In this document: piece after piece, positions 7,768 through 15,785 of the stretch
How the letters are laid out: every line of letters starts with the position of its first letter
Position numbering within the stretch: position 1 is the stretch's first letter
Assembly (NCBI GenBank): GCA_946886805.1
Contig: CAMPJM010000007.1
Coordinates: forward strand, 1 to 23,114
DNA from: an uncultured Flammeovirgaceae bacterium
GTDB lineage: Bacteria; Bacteroidota; Bacteroidia; Cytophagales; Cyclobacteriaceae
Reading direction: 5' to 3'
Length of the DNA: 23,114 nucleotides
The notes under the pieces: model-generated
The model's database searches: none
What the model was told of the DNA's origin: nothing
What the model saw: only the letters and a program-made list of their open reading frames with translations
Made by a program: the position numbers and the translations under genes

Positions 7768-8034
7768 ATGAAAAATTCTCTTGAGGACCTGAAAAAAGAA
7801 AAAAATAACCTGCTTCGTCAGCTCCAGCAAATTAACAGTAAAATCAAACAACTTGATCCTAACCAGATAAAATCAGGTACCCGTATTTCCGATATCAAAG
7901 TTTTGGAAACCATCAAGGAAAGCAAAAGCGTGCGAGACGTAATAGATAAACTTAATATGAACAAGGGCGGGTCTACTTACCGTAGGATTAAACGAATAGC
8001 AGATGAAAATGGCCTCAACCTTTCTAAGAGATAG
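7768..8034 (+). CDS. Small protein with coiled coil and HNH-associated DNA-binding-like domain
   Basis: This 88-residue protein has two parts. Residues 1-35 are strongly charged with Leu/Ile heptads (MKNSLEDLKKEKNNLLRQL onward), predicting a coiled coil and so dimerisation. Residues 43-88 fit the pattern found N-terminal to many HNH endonucleases, S-x(3)-VL-x2-LG-(x)-GG-x-Y-x2-LK-x2-I-x4-ID-x-S: here SVRDVIDKLNM, GGSTYRRIKRIADENGLNLS. That domain is thought to bind DNA as a helix-turn-helix. No HNH nuclease is present, so this is a stand-alone version, perhaps a DNA-binding regulator. It converges with tyrS and shares a hairpin with it. The function is unknown; coding status is supported by composition and by the domain. 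Confidence 0.72.
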   Translation: MKNSLEDLKKEKNNLLRQLQQINSKIKQLDPNQIKSGTRISDIKVLETIKESKSVRDVIDKLNMNKGGSTYRRIKRIADENGLNLSKR

Positions 8035-8039
8035 ACAAG

Positions 8040-8104
8040 AACTGATTTTGCAGGAAATATGAATAATATTCCCTACAAAACTCAGTTGGTTTTGATCTTT
8101 TTAG
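8040..8104 (+). terminator. Hairpin terminator between the small gene and tyrS
   Basis: AACTGATTTTG (8040-8050) pairs with CAAAACTCAGTT (8076-8087) with one bulge. The plus strand then reads GGTTTTGATCTTTTT, a T-rich tail suited to ending the 7768 transcript. The hairpin begins 5 bases after that gene's stop and lies just downstream of the tyrS stop, so it may serve both convergent genes, though the tail is poorer on the minus strand. Confidence 0.65.
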
Positions 8105-8105
8105 A

Positions 8106-9392
8106 TTAAAATTCTATTTTAATCAGGTAATAGTTCGTTTTCCCTTTTTGCACCAGTAGATATTTGTTTTGAAGAAATTTTTCTTCAAGTTTTATATCAG
8201 CAGATTCGATTCGTTGTTTATTTATACTTAAACCTCCGCCCTTTATCATTCGTTTCACTTCACCTTTTGAAGTAAAAATAATGCGCTGTGTAATGTCGGA
8301 TAATAATTCAGCTATATCAGCTGCATTATTAAAATCGGTATGAGTGATAGTAACCTGGGGAACACCGTCAAAAACACTTAACAATGTTTTTTCATCTAGT
8401 GTCTCGAGCTCTTCTGTTGTAGATTTTCCAAACAAGATATTGGACGCTGTTACAGCCATTTCAAAGTCTGCATAGGAGTGGACCCTTATAGTGACATCTT
8501 TAGCAATGGCCTTTTGCAACGCTCTTTCGTGTGGTTTTTCCGCATGGGCAACCTCAAGTGCTTCTATTTCTTCTTTGGAGTATAAAGTAAATACTCTTAT
8601 AAGTTTATGGGCGTCTTCATCGCTGCATTTAAGCCAAAATTGATAAAATTGGTATGGTGAGGTCAAATCAGCATCGAGCCACACGTTTCCAGCTTCCGAT
8701 TTTCCAAATTTGGAACCATCGGCTTTGGTAACTAATGGAGTGGTAAGGGCATAGGCCTCGCCACTTGCTTTTCTTCTGATAAATTCCGTACCGGTTGTGA
8801 TATTTCCCCATTGGTCGGAACCCCCCATTTGAAGTTTTACATTCTTATTTGCATACAGCCAGTAGTAATCATAGCCTTGTAACAGTTGGTAAGAAAATTC
8901 GGTAAAAGAAAGCCCGGTTTCCAGCCTTTTCTTGACTGAATCTTTAGCCATCATATAGTTCACGGTTATATGCTTGCCCGCATCTCTCAAAAACCCTAAA
9001 AAGCTAAAGGATTTGAACCAGTCATAGTTATTTACTACTTCAGCGGCATTTGGGATATCACTGAAATCCAAAAACTTTTCGAGTTGTTTTTTTATACCTT
9101 CCTGGTTTTTTAAAAGAACCTCCTCATCCAAAAGATTTCTTTCGTTTGATTTGCCTGAAGGGTCTCCGATCATTCCCGTTGCACCACCAACTAATGCTAT
9201 TGGCTTATGTCCGCACAACTGAAAATGCTTTAATAACATGATAGTTGCTAAATTTCCTATATGAAGAGAGGAAGCGCTTGGATCAAAACCAATATATCCA
9301 GTGGTCATTTCTTTTTTTAATTGGTCTTCTGTCCCTGGGGTAACATCGTTTACCATTCCACGCCATTTCAATTCTTCTATGAAGTCTTTCAT
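8106..9392 (-). CDS. tyrS: Tyrosyl-tRNA synthetase
   Basis: Cytoplasmic class Ic aminoacyl-tRNA synthetase that charges tRNA-Tyr with tyrosine using ATP. Length (428 residues) is normal for the bacterial TyrRS of the B. stearothermophilus/E. coli type. The HIGH signature appears as HIGN at residues 44-47 after GFDPSASSL, and the KMSKS loop as KFGKS at 228-232. Tyrosine-site phrases are present ([30 protein letters not shown]). The C terminus carries an S4-type RNA-binding domain ([17 protein letters not shown]). It is a single-gene unit with a good -7 promoter box 76 bases upstream and an inverted repeat in its leader. Confidence 0.98.
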   Translation of the reverse strand: MKDFIEELKWRGMVNDVTPGTEDQLKKEMTTGYIGFDPSASSLHIGNLATIMLLKHFQLCGHKPIALVGGATGMIGDPSGKSNERNLLDEEVLLKNQEGIKKQLEKFLDFSDIPNAAEVVNNYDWFKSFSFLGFLRDAGKHITVNYMMAKDSVKKRLETGLSFTEFSYQLLQGYDYYWLYANKNVKLQMGGSDQWGNITTGTEFIRRKASGEAYALTTPLVTKADGSKFGKSEAGNVWLDADLTSPYQFYQFWLKCSDEDAHKLIRVFTLYSKEEIEALEVAHAEKPHERALQKAIAKDVTIRVHSYADFEMAVTASNILFGKSTTEELETLDEKTLLSVFDGVPQVTITHTDFNNAADIAELLSDITQRIIFTSKGEVKRMIKGGGLSINKQRIESADIKLEEKFLQNKYLLVQKGKTNYYLIKIEF

Positions 9393-9420
9393 CTAAAATA
9401 AAGGATATTGATATAAAAGG

Positions 9421-9456
9421 AATTTAACAAATTTCAATAATAAAGTCTGTTAAATT
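9421..9456 (-). promoter_or_regulatory. Leader inverted repeat upstream of tyrS
   Basis: AATTTAACA (9421-9429) and TGTTAAATT (9448-9456) are perfect 9-bp complements 18 bases apart, between the predicted tyrS promoter and its start. In the minus-strand mRNA they would form an AU-rich hairpin ending 28 bases before the ATG. There is no T-box core or following terminator, so a T-box is not supported; a protein site or mild translational hairpin remain possible. Confidence 0.45.
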
Positions 9457-9467
9457 ATAAATAGCGG

Positions 9468-9475
9468 CAAATATA
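9468..9475 (-). promoter_or_regulatory. -7 promoter element of tyrS
   Basis: On the minus strand TATATTTG (complement of 9468-9475) is an exact match to TAnnTTTG. The sequence about 18-20 bases upstream (GGTTATG) is only a partial -33 match. Transcription would start near 9461, giving a leader of about 70 bases. Confidence 0.6.
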
Positions 9476-9595
9476 CAAAAAACTGCTTCTCATAACCATA
9501 AATGGTGTGGCTTATAAGATTAAATTTCGTGGAATATTCGACAAAGCTGGGGACGTCTATTTATGAGGGGTATGAATAATACTTAAACTTAACTA

Positions 9596-11866
9596 TTAAA
9601 TTTTAATTTCCGGCAGGTGTATTTCAACGGTTGTTCCTTTATCTAACGTACTATTTAAAGATACTTTTCCGCCCAGTTTATAAGCTGCTGTTTTTACCAT
9701 ATACAAACCGAGCCCCGAGCCCGTAGATAAATTATTGCCTTTAAAAAACATGTTAAATACTTTATCCTGAATTTGAATAGGCATGCCCAGACCGTTATCC
9801 TTTACAGATATCTTAATACCATGTTCCTTTAGTATTTCTATATCTAACTCGATAATGGATTTTATAGGAAGACGGGAATATCTAATAGCATTCTCCAAAA
9901 GGTTTTTAATGATGACAATGAGCAGCCCTGCGTCCGTGTTGATATTTATATCAGGAATATTAATCTTAAATTCTATATCCTGCAAAGTGTTTTTTCTTTC
10001 CAGGATAGCCATGACGTCATTTGCTATTTCTTTGAGATTTGTGAATTCTAGATTTAATGTGCGATCTTTTATTTCAGATAGATTGATTAAAGCTTTTAGC
10101 ACCTGATCCATTCGTTGAGCTGTCTTATTAATATACTCCAGGTATTCCAAAGATTTTGGATCTTTAATTTCAATGGTGGCAGCATTGTAAAGACCCATCA
10201 AGGAGGCTATCGGCCCTCTTAAATCATGTGAAGCTTTATAAATAAAGGTGTCCAGCTCGTTATTCTTAAATTTTAAATCTTCTTCTATTTTCTTACGAAT
10301 ATCTATTTCCTGCCGATAAGAATTATTTATCTGTTCTAGTTCTGTTTCTCTGAATTTTCTGTCTGCTATGTCCATTGACAAAACACTTGCACCAATTATT
10401 TCCCCCTCGGAAATGATTGGGTTAATGATAATTTCCGCAACAAATTTTCCCGTTGGCAACTGTATTTCATAATCCTCACGAACAGAAGCCCCGTTAAAAA
10501 CCTTGTCGAATTGGGTTTTAAAATACTTAATAGTCTTCTTGTCCAGACACTCCAGTACCCTCATGCCCGGCGAAAGCGACAATTGAAAAGTTTTATCAAA
10601 AAACTGTTTAAAATGGCTGTTCAGTAAAATAAGTCTATAATTCCTGTCTACCGCCCAAATCAGCGTGTTATTGTTCTCTATTAATGAACTTATATTGGCT
10701 TCATTCTCCCTTAACCGCGCTTCTACAGATTTTCTTTCGGTGATATCAAGCGTGCTGAACGATACGCCAAAAATTTCTCCATCCATGTTGTAAACAGGGA
10801 CGAAGGTGATTTCAGACCAGATTTTTAAGCCGTTCGGATAATCGATTTTTTGCTCTATTACCGATTTTTTTCCTGCTAAGGCAGACTTAAAGCCAATTGT
10901 AAACTGGTCATGAATAGCGTCAAAAAAGTATTCACCTATATTGTCTCCTATGGCAAGATTCCTGTTCCAGATTTTGCTTATGCTATCAGAGGCCCGTTTA
11001 TTAAATTCCAAAACCTCAAGATTTTTGCCAATAAGAAATATACATTGAATCGAACTGTCGAATAAAGCCTTAAGTTTATTCCTGGAAAGATGCATTTCTT
11101 TTTCTGCAATCTTTTCGGCGGTGATATCATTTGCAATAATAATTGTACCTACTACTTTTCCCGATAACTCTTGTATAGGCCTGAAGGTAAATTCATAATA
11201 CTTATTAATAGTGGAGTAATATTTTTGTTTTTTGATTACCTTAATTTTATCCCTTACCTCATTTACAATTTCTTGCAATAAAGCATAGATTTTTTGAGGG
11301 ATAAAGGTTGAAACGTGGTCGCCCGGATTGAAAAGATTATTTGAATTTCTCTTAGCAAAGACCAATGCCTGGTTATTCGTGTCGAAAACATGCATTGAAG
11401 TATCTAAAAAAAACACGCAATCGGTATCACTTTGTATCAATGATTTCAATTCCATATCCTTTTCGAGCATGTTATGTTTCAAATTCTGAACCTCTGTCAG
11501 GTCCGTGGCTATTGCCAGAATATAAGATTTAAATCCGTTATCTGTTGGGAACTGGTGAAATGTCCATTTGAAAAATAATCTTCTTTTTTGATACTCACTC
11601 CATTTTGAGATGGTAGCCTTCCTGCCTTTTTCGACACAAGCTTCTAATGTGGGCTTAAATATTCTTTTATAGGATTCACTTCCTATCAAGTATGAAAAGG
11701 GGGTTTCTAAAGCTTTTGAGGAATCAGCAGCAGGAAAAATTTGGTTAAAGGCGGCATTAGTTTTTTTTATTTTATGGTTTTCATCAAGAAGAATTATGAC
11801 ATCATTTGATGCCTCAAACAATGCGTCTACATAATCAAGTGAACCTAAAGCCAAGTCATTAACCAT
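9596..11866 (-). CDS. Sensor histidine kinase with four PAS domains
   Basis: Cytoplasmic sensor kinase of 756 residues; no transmembrane segment or signal peptide is visible. Four consecutive PAS domains fill about residues 12-127, 133-253, 262-384 and 390-508, the third and fourth linked by typical PAC tails (DITERKSVEARLRENEANIS, DIADRKFRETELE). A short coiled coil precedes the HisKA domain with the phosphoacceptor His547 in SHDLRGPIASLMGLY. The ATPase domain has the N box at Asn659 (NLLENAIRYS), a DNGLGMP box and GSGLGLYMVK from residue 716. No receiver domain is fused, and no response regulator lies next to it, so its partner is elsewhere. The signal is unknown; there are no obvious cofactor ligands. 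It is transcribed divergently from the AsmA-like genes. Confidence 0.93.
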   Translation of the reverse strand: MVNDLALGSLDYVDALFEASNDVIILLDENHKIKKTNAAFNQIFPAADSSKALETPFSYLIGSESYKRIFKPTLEACVEKGRKATISKWSEYQKRRLFFKWTFHQFPTDNGFKSYILAIATDLTEVQNLKHNMLEKDMELKSLIQSDTDCVFFLDTSMHVFDTNNQALVFAKRNSNNLFNPGDHVSTFIPQKIYALLQEIVNEVRDKIKVIKKQKYYSTINKYYEFTFRPIQELSGKVVGTIIIANDITAEKIAEKEMHLSRNKLKALFDSSIQCIFLIGKNLEVLEFNKRASDSISKIWNRNLAIGDNIGEYFFDAIHDQFTIGFKSALAGKKSVIEQKIDYPNGLKIWSEITFVPVYNMDGEIFGVSFSTLDITERKSVEARLRENEANISSLIENNNTLIWAVDRNYRLILLNSHFKQFFDKTFQLSLSPGMRVLECLDKKTIKYFKTQFDKVFNGASVREDYEIQLPTGKFVAEIIINPIISEGEIIGASVLSMDIADRKFRETELEQINNSYRQEIDIRKKIEEDLKFKNNELDTFIYKASHDLRGPIASLMGLYNAATIEIKDPKSLEYLEYINKTAQRMDQVLKALINLSEIKDRTLNLEFTNLKEIANDVMAILERKNTLQDIEFKINIPDININTDAGLLIVIIKNLLENAIRYSRLPIKSIIELDIEILKEHGIKISVKDNGLGMPIQIQDKVFNMFFKGNNLSTGSGLGLYMVKTAAYKLGGKVSLNSTLDKGTTVEIHLPEIKI

Positions 11867-11926
11867 AATACCCTAAACCTAAAAATATTCTAACACCCAA
11901 AGATTTCTCAAATTATAATTTTTATT

Positions 11927-11942
11927 TGCCCGAATACGGGCA
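11927..11942. promoter_or_regulatory. 16-bp GC-rich palindrome in the divergent intergenic region
   Basis: TGCCCG (11927-11932) and CGGGCA (11937-11942) flank AATA, in surroundings that are almost pure A and T. It lies 61 bases upstream of the kinase start and 220 bases upstream of the AsmA-like gene. It fits a dimeric regulator's operator better than a terminator since no T-tract follows either side. Confidence 0.45.
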
Positions 11943-12020
11943 TTGTTGGCGTATTTATTACAATGTTTTAAAATCCGGCGAATTAAATATTATATTTCTC
12001 AATTACCGTTCGAAATAGGT

Positions 12021-12040
12021 AGGAATTAAAACAAATTCCT
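12021..12040. repeat. 7-bp inverted repeat in the divergent intergenic region
   Basis: AGGAATT (12021-12027) and AATTCCT (12034-12040) pair around a 6-base loop AAAACA. It lies 44 bases upstream of the candidate promoter of the AsmA-like gene. It could be an operator; there is no other support. Confidence 0.35.
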
Positions 12041-12083
12041 TTGTAATAATATATACCAAAAACAATAAAAAGGTAACATGGCA

Positions 12084-12119
12084 TATGTTTGACACATTAA
12101 GGTTCTATTATTGTGAACC
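12084..12119 (+). promoter_or_regulatory. Candidate promoter and leader hairpin of the first AsmA-like gene
   Basis: TATGTTTG (12084-12091) fits the -7 consensus TAnnTTTG on the plus strand; a -33 TTG at the right distance is missing. Downstream, GGTTC (12101-12105) and GAACC (12115-12119) form a small hairpin near the start of the predicted leader. The gene begins 70 bases after the -7 box. Confidence 0.45.
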
Positions 12120-12161
12120 ATTTCTTATCTATAGGGTTCATTAAAATATTTAAGCAACAAA

Positions 12162-13808
12162 ATGAAATTAGCTCCTTCAATGCACAAAACTGTTAAATGG
12201 GTTATTGGTCTTTTAGTATTTTTCCTCTTCCTGTTTATTTTATTGTATTTCCTTTTGGGACCCATCGTTAAAAGCCGTTTAATTGAGCAAGTTTCCATTC
12301 AAACGGCAGGAGCTTATTCGCTCAGCATTAAAAATCTTGAGTTTAATATTTTATTTGGCAACATAACTGCACAATCCATAAGTTTTAAACCAGATACTGC
12401 CAGGATTTTACAAGATAAACTCCATGAGGATCTATATGAAATCACTGCTCCTGAGATAAGCCTAAGCGGTTTGAATCTTTGGGCTTTGCTTTTAGATAAT
12501 CGATTGTCTGTTTATAAACTCGATATCATTCGACCGAAAGTAAGATGGGTGAGAAATTTCGATGAAAATGACGAAGTTCCTGCAACGAGTGAAGATATTA
12601 CTATGGACGCAGAGATACCACCGGTGAAGATAGATAATATCAACTTAAATGAACTGAGCCTACTAATTGCAAGCAAGGAAAAAAATTCTGCTATGTTATC
12701 CTTCGAAAAAGCCTCTTTGCGTGTGGAGAATTTTTTATTGAAAGCTGATTCCACTATTAGTATGGAGCAAAAAATAAATTTTGATGACATTACTTTTTTT
12801 GTTGAGGACTATACTATGAAGCTGCCAGATAGCCTTAATACGCTTCACTTCGATTCTTTAAAGGCCTCAATAAAGCATTCCACTCTCATTATAAATGGAG
12901 CTTCTATGCAACCTCGTTTTGGTTCTCGGGAATATAGCCAGAAGAAAGGTGAAGAAACCGACAGGATAGAACTTTACAACAAAGAAATTTATGTAAAAGG
13001 CTTAGATTTTAGAGCTTTAAAAGAAAACAGCCAGTTTATAGCAAACCTTATTGTTATTGACAGCATAAATATGATGGTTTACAGAGACAAAACTTACCCT
13101 ATAAAATCCACGGAAAAGGTAAAACTAATACAGGAGCAAATAAGGGAGACATCGTTTTACCTTCGTATTGATAGCCTCCAACTTAACGATGCACAGATAA
13201 CCTACCGGGAAAAGGTGGAGGAAGGTGTAGATCCCGGTCACCTAAATTTTGTGAATTTAAACGCCTCTATTAGTAACATTACCAATGATATTGTGCTTCT
13301 GAACAATGGTGCTACCATGAAAGCGCAGGCTGCTACGCATCTAATGGGCGTAGGCAAAATAACTGGCTACTTTAATTTTCCCCTCGCTAATAAAAGCAAT
13401 GCCCATACTTTTTATGGAACAGTGTCTGCGATGCCGCTCGAAATCATCAACCCCATGTTGCGATATGTAGCTTTTGTAGAAGTTAAAAGCGGGAAATTGA
13501 ACAGCCTGAGCTTTGAAGCACAATTAAACGAAAATACATCCACAGGGTCGATGATATTTAAATACGAAGATTTCAAAGTTGAAGTGTTAGATAAAAATAA
13601 GGAGAAGGGAGTAAAAGGCCTGGTTTCTTTTCTGGCAAATGCTTTTGTAATAAAATCAAATAACCCGGCAAATGGTGAACTAAGAGAAGGTGCAATGGCT
13701 TTCAGTAGAGACAAAAATAAGTCTATAATTAACTATTGGTGGAAGACTTTATTGTCCGGATTGAAAGACACAATAGGGATACCAGCAAAGACAGAAAATG
13801 AAAAGTGA
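12162..13808 (+). CDS. AsmA-like membrane-anchored protein (first paralog)
   Basis: A 548-residue protein with one N-terminal membrane anchor (about residues 10-32) and the rest predicted periplasmic. The body is beta-rich, in repeats of the type seen in AsmA/DUF748 proteins, which form long grooves implicated in lipid transfer or envelope maintenance. Diagnostic phrases are GAYSLSIKNLEFNILFGN, PEISLSGLNLWALLLDN and the C-terminal section around GTVSAMPLEIINPMLRYV, then SIINYWWKTLLSGLKDTIGI, as in the DUF748 end. It is followed 108 bases later by a paralog (13917) sharing the pattern of the first ~130 residues. A second in-frame ATG seven codons in (12180) could be used. The exact function is unknown. 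Confidence 0.75.
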   Translation: MKLAPSMHKTVKWVIGLLVFFLFLFILLYFLLGPIVKSRLIEQVSIQTAGAYSLSIKNLEFNILFGNITAQSISFKPDTARILQDKLHEDLYEITAPEISLSGLNLWALLLDNRLSVYKLDIIRPKVRWVRNFDENDEVPATSEDITMDAEIPPVKIDNINLNELSLLIASKEKNSAMLSFEKASLRVENFLLKADSTISMEQKINFDDITFFVEDYTMKLPDSLNTLHFDSLKASIKHSTLIINGASMQPRFGSREYSQKKGEETDRIELYNKEIYVKGLDFRALKENSQFIANLIVIDSINMMVYRDKTYPIKSTEKVKLIQEQIRETSFYLRIDSLQLNDAQITYREKVEEGVDPGHLNFVNLNASISNITNDIVLLNNGATMKAQAATHLMGVGKITGYFNFPLANKSNAHTFYGTVSAMPLEIINPMLRYVAFVEVKSGKLNSLSFEAQLNENTSTGSMIFKYEDFKVEVLDKNKEKGVKGLVSFLANAFVIKSNNPANGELREGAMAFSRDKNKSIINYWWKTLLSGLKDTIGIPAKTENEK

Positions 13809-13916
13809 GAATTTTGGTGGATTTTCCCGTTTCTTCTTACAGGTATAGAAAATATTGGTAAGTGTATATTTAGCTCTATCTATAATTTGTTATCTTACCT
13901 CCTGATTATTACATAG

Positions 13917-15194
13917 ATGGAGGAAAAAAACACTAAAAAACGAAAGTTAAGAAAAGCCCTTATTATCATACTAGCCGTATTAGGCTTAGGTATAGCCACC
14001 ATTCAGCTTGTACTCATGTTTTATATTGATCCCAAATTAGAGGATTATATCAAAAGGAAAGTAACTCAAAGAACCCAAGGACAATACTCGCTGAGGTTTG
14101 AAAATATAAGTATTAACCTTTTTACGCAAAAAATAAAAGCTAATAGCGTATACCTTACACCTATATTTAAAAAAGGCGATAAAAAAAGAATTAGGGAAGA
14201 CGAAGTTGATCTTTTTGTTCCTGAAATTTCTGCACAGGGATTGGATTTATGGGCCGCTTTATGGAACCAGAAAATTGTAGTTTCTTCGATCCATGTTGAG
14301 AAACCTATATTAAAAGTAGAACGTAATTCTCAAACCGATTCCAATCCATTTCAGTATAGAAAATTCCCTAATTATTATCGATTACTAAAGGGGATATTTC
14401 ATTCGGTGCTCATCAAAGATATTACCGTTCGTGATGGGAATCTTGAGTTATTCAGGCTTTTAGATTTATATGAAAATGTTGCTACGGTCGAAAATTTCAA
14501 TTTGCACGTTAAAAACCTGGTATTAGATTCGATGGCAATAAAAAAAGACCGTGGATATCTTGATATTGGTGAAATCGAGGCCAGCCTTTCTGCTTTTTCT
14601 CAAAGATCTCCTGATAGTGTTTATTTGTTGTCAGTAGGATCGATCGAAATTTCTTCGGAAAGATCCACAATAATTGCAAAGGACGTTAACCTAATGCCGC
14701 AGGTTCAAAGAGGGAAGGAGGATTTGGTAAACAGTATAATTTATGAAGTTTACGTGCCGGAATTTAGGCTCACCAATCTGGACGTTAAAGAATTGTACCA
14801 CGCCAGGCAGCTAAACCTCTCCGAAGTAAAGGTAAAATCACCTTCCATAAAAGTAATGGGCAATAACATAAAGGAAAAACGGGAAGCGACCATAAAGGAG
14901 GTGAATTTTTACCCGATGATCTCGGAATACCTTTCAAGTGTGAAAATAGAAAAAATTATGCTGGACGATGCCCATTTGGATATAGTTAATGTAAAAGAAG
15001 ATATAAGACTAAATTTACCAAAAGCGGATTTGTTCCTGTATGACTTCAAGATGGACCCCTTTCAGTCAGAAAACCTGAATAGGCTCTTCTATTCGGAAAA
15101 AGTTTATATTAAGACCGAGAATAATGTCGCCGTACAACTGGACAGTATAGATCAAAATTTGACGCAAAAATTTATTAAACCTGTTGATTTATAA
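13917..15194 (+). CDS. AsmA-like membrane-anchored protein (second paralog, probably truncated)
   Basis: Paralog of the preceding gene with the same layout: basic N terminus, one membrane anchor (about residues 13-35), then a periplasmic beta-rich body. Matching pairs are GQYSLRFENISINLFTQK with GAYSLSIKNLEFNILFGN, and PEISAQGLDLWAALWNQK with PEISLSGLNLWALLLDN. At 425 residues it is 123 shorter and lacks the GTVSAMPL to WWKTLL C-terminal region of its neighbour. The frame breaks off inside what looks like another repeat unit (KVYIKTENNVAVQLDSIDQN resembles ITFFVEDYTMKLPDSLNTL), then a nine-residue tail ends in TAA about 24 bases before the repeat array. I infer loss of the 3' end; a genuinely shorter protein is possible. 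Probably co-transcribed with 12162. Confidence 0.7.
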   Translation: MEEKNTKKRKLRKALIIILAVLGLGIATIQLVLMFYIDPKLEDYIKRKVTQRTQGQYSLRFENISINLFTQKIKANSVYLTPIFKKGDKKRIREDEVDLFVPEISAQGLDLWAALWNQKIVVSSIHVEKPILKVERNSQTDSNPFQYRKFPNYYRLLKGIFHSVLIKDITVRDGNLELFRLLDLYENVATVENFNLHVKNLVLDSMAIKKDRGYLDIGEIEASLSAFSQRSPDSVYLLSVGSIEISSERSTIIAKDVNLMPQVQRGKEDLVNSIIYEVYVPEFRLTNLDVKELYHARQLNLSEVKVKSPSIKVMGNNIKEKREATIKEVNFYPMISEYLSSVKIEKIMLDDAHLDIVNVKEDIRLNLPKADLFLYDFKMDPFQSENLNRLFYSEKVYIKTENNVAVQLDSIDQNLTQKFIKPVDL

Positions 15195-15242
15195 AACAAG
15201 AGCAAGCGGCGATAGAAAAAAATAAACTGCTCAAGCTTCGAT

Positions 15243-15408
15243 TTGTCATGCTGACGATAGGAAGCATCTTGGAATGCCTCATAATTCCGTTGTCGTTCCC
15301 AATTGATACGGCGCTTTCGAGCAGCAGCATTTTTGGAAAGCTTTGATGAAGCTCTGACTTCAATTTATATCGAAACGAACCAAGATGCTTCGTTCCTCAG
15401 CATGACAA
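15243..15408. repeat. Intergenic inverted-repeat element, copy A
   Basis: The left end TTGTCATGCTGA followed by GGAAGCATCTTGG (15243-15272) is matched in reverse by CCAAGATGCTT and TCAGCATGACAA (15380-15408), giving 166 bases with imperfect terminal inverted repeats. The type (TTGTCATGCTGA, AAGCATCTTGG) is a dispersed Bacteroidota repeat. It encodes no protein; open frames inside are by-products. The array lies between two convergent genes, so it may act as a transcriptional barrier. Confidence 0.82.
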
Positions 15409-15472
15409 AAAGCAGACTGATCCTCAGCATGGTAAATCAGCATAATATAAAATATAACCACTATCCTTCGAT

Positions 15473-15661
15473 TTGTCATGACGACAGGAAGCATCCTGGG
15501 ATATTCGATCATACTGTTGTCGTCCTCAATAAAGACGACGCTTGCGAGCATCAGCATTTTTGGGAAGCTTTGATGAAGTTCTGGCTTTAATATAAATTGA
15601 AACAAACCAAGATGCTTCCCCGTATCCCAAGCACGGGGCAAGCTGTCCCTCAGTATGACAA
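15473..15661. repeat. Intergenic inverted-repeat element, copy B
   Basis: The left end TTGTCATGACGACAGGAAGC with ATCCTGG begins at 15473, and the right end CCAAGATGCTTCCCCG (from 15607) closes with ATGACAA at 15661. The middle matches copy A closely (AGCATCAGCATTTTTGGGAA versus AGCAGCAGCATTTTTGGAAA; AAGCTTTGATGAAG in both). The right arm holds an extra GC-rich hairpin, CCCCGT...ACGGGG, missing from copy A. Confidence 0.82.
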
Positions 15662-15684
15662 AAATAAACTGCTCAAGCTTCGAT

Positions 15685-15785
15685 TTGTCATGCTAAAGGA
15701 CGATAAGGCTTGCCCCGCACTTGTTGCGGGGAAGCATCTTGGAATATATGATTATACTTTTGTCATTCCCAATAAATGCGCCTTT
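15685..15785. repeat. Intergenic inverted-repeat element, copy C (left half only)
   Basis: The left end TTGTCATGCT (15685 on) is followed by the optional hairpin CCCCGCA/TGCGGGG and GAAGCATCTTGGAAT. It runs to GTCATTCCCAATAAATGCGCC-like sequence matching the first half of copies A and B, then stops; no right arm follows. It is a half element facing the AI-2E gene. Confidence 0.75.

Larger units (their letters stand above)
15218..15694 (+). repeat. 35-bp exact direct repeat bracketing copies A and B
   Basis: The 35 bases at 15218-15252 (beginning AAAAATAAACTGCTCAAGCT) recur without mismatch at 15660-15694. The first 25 bases lie outside the core inverted repeat, so copies A and C share a left flank that copy B lacks. 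This suggests duplication or recombination within the array rather than three independent insertions. Confidence 0.88.

Noticed and set aside
9393..9480. T-box riboswitch upstream of tyrS
   Set aside because: No T-box core, specifier loop or antiterminator/terminator pair is visible, and the phylum does not use T-boxes.
15243..15785. Repeat array as a CRISPR
   Set aside because: The units are long inverted-repeat elements with similar interiors, not short identical repeats separated by unique spacers, and no cas genes are present.
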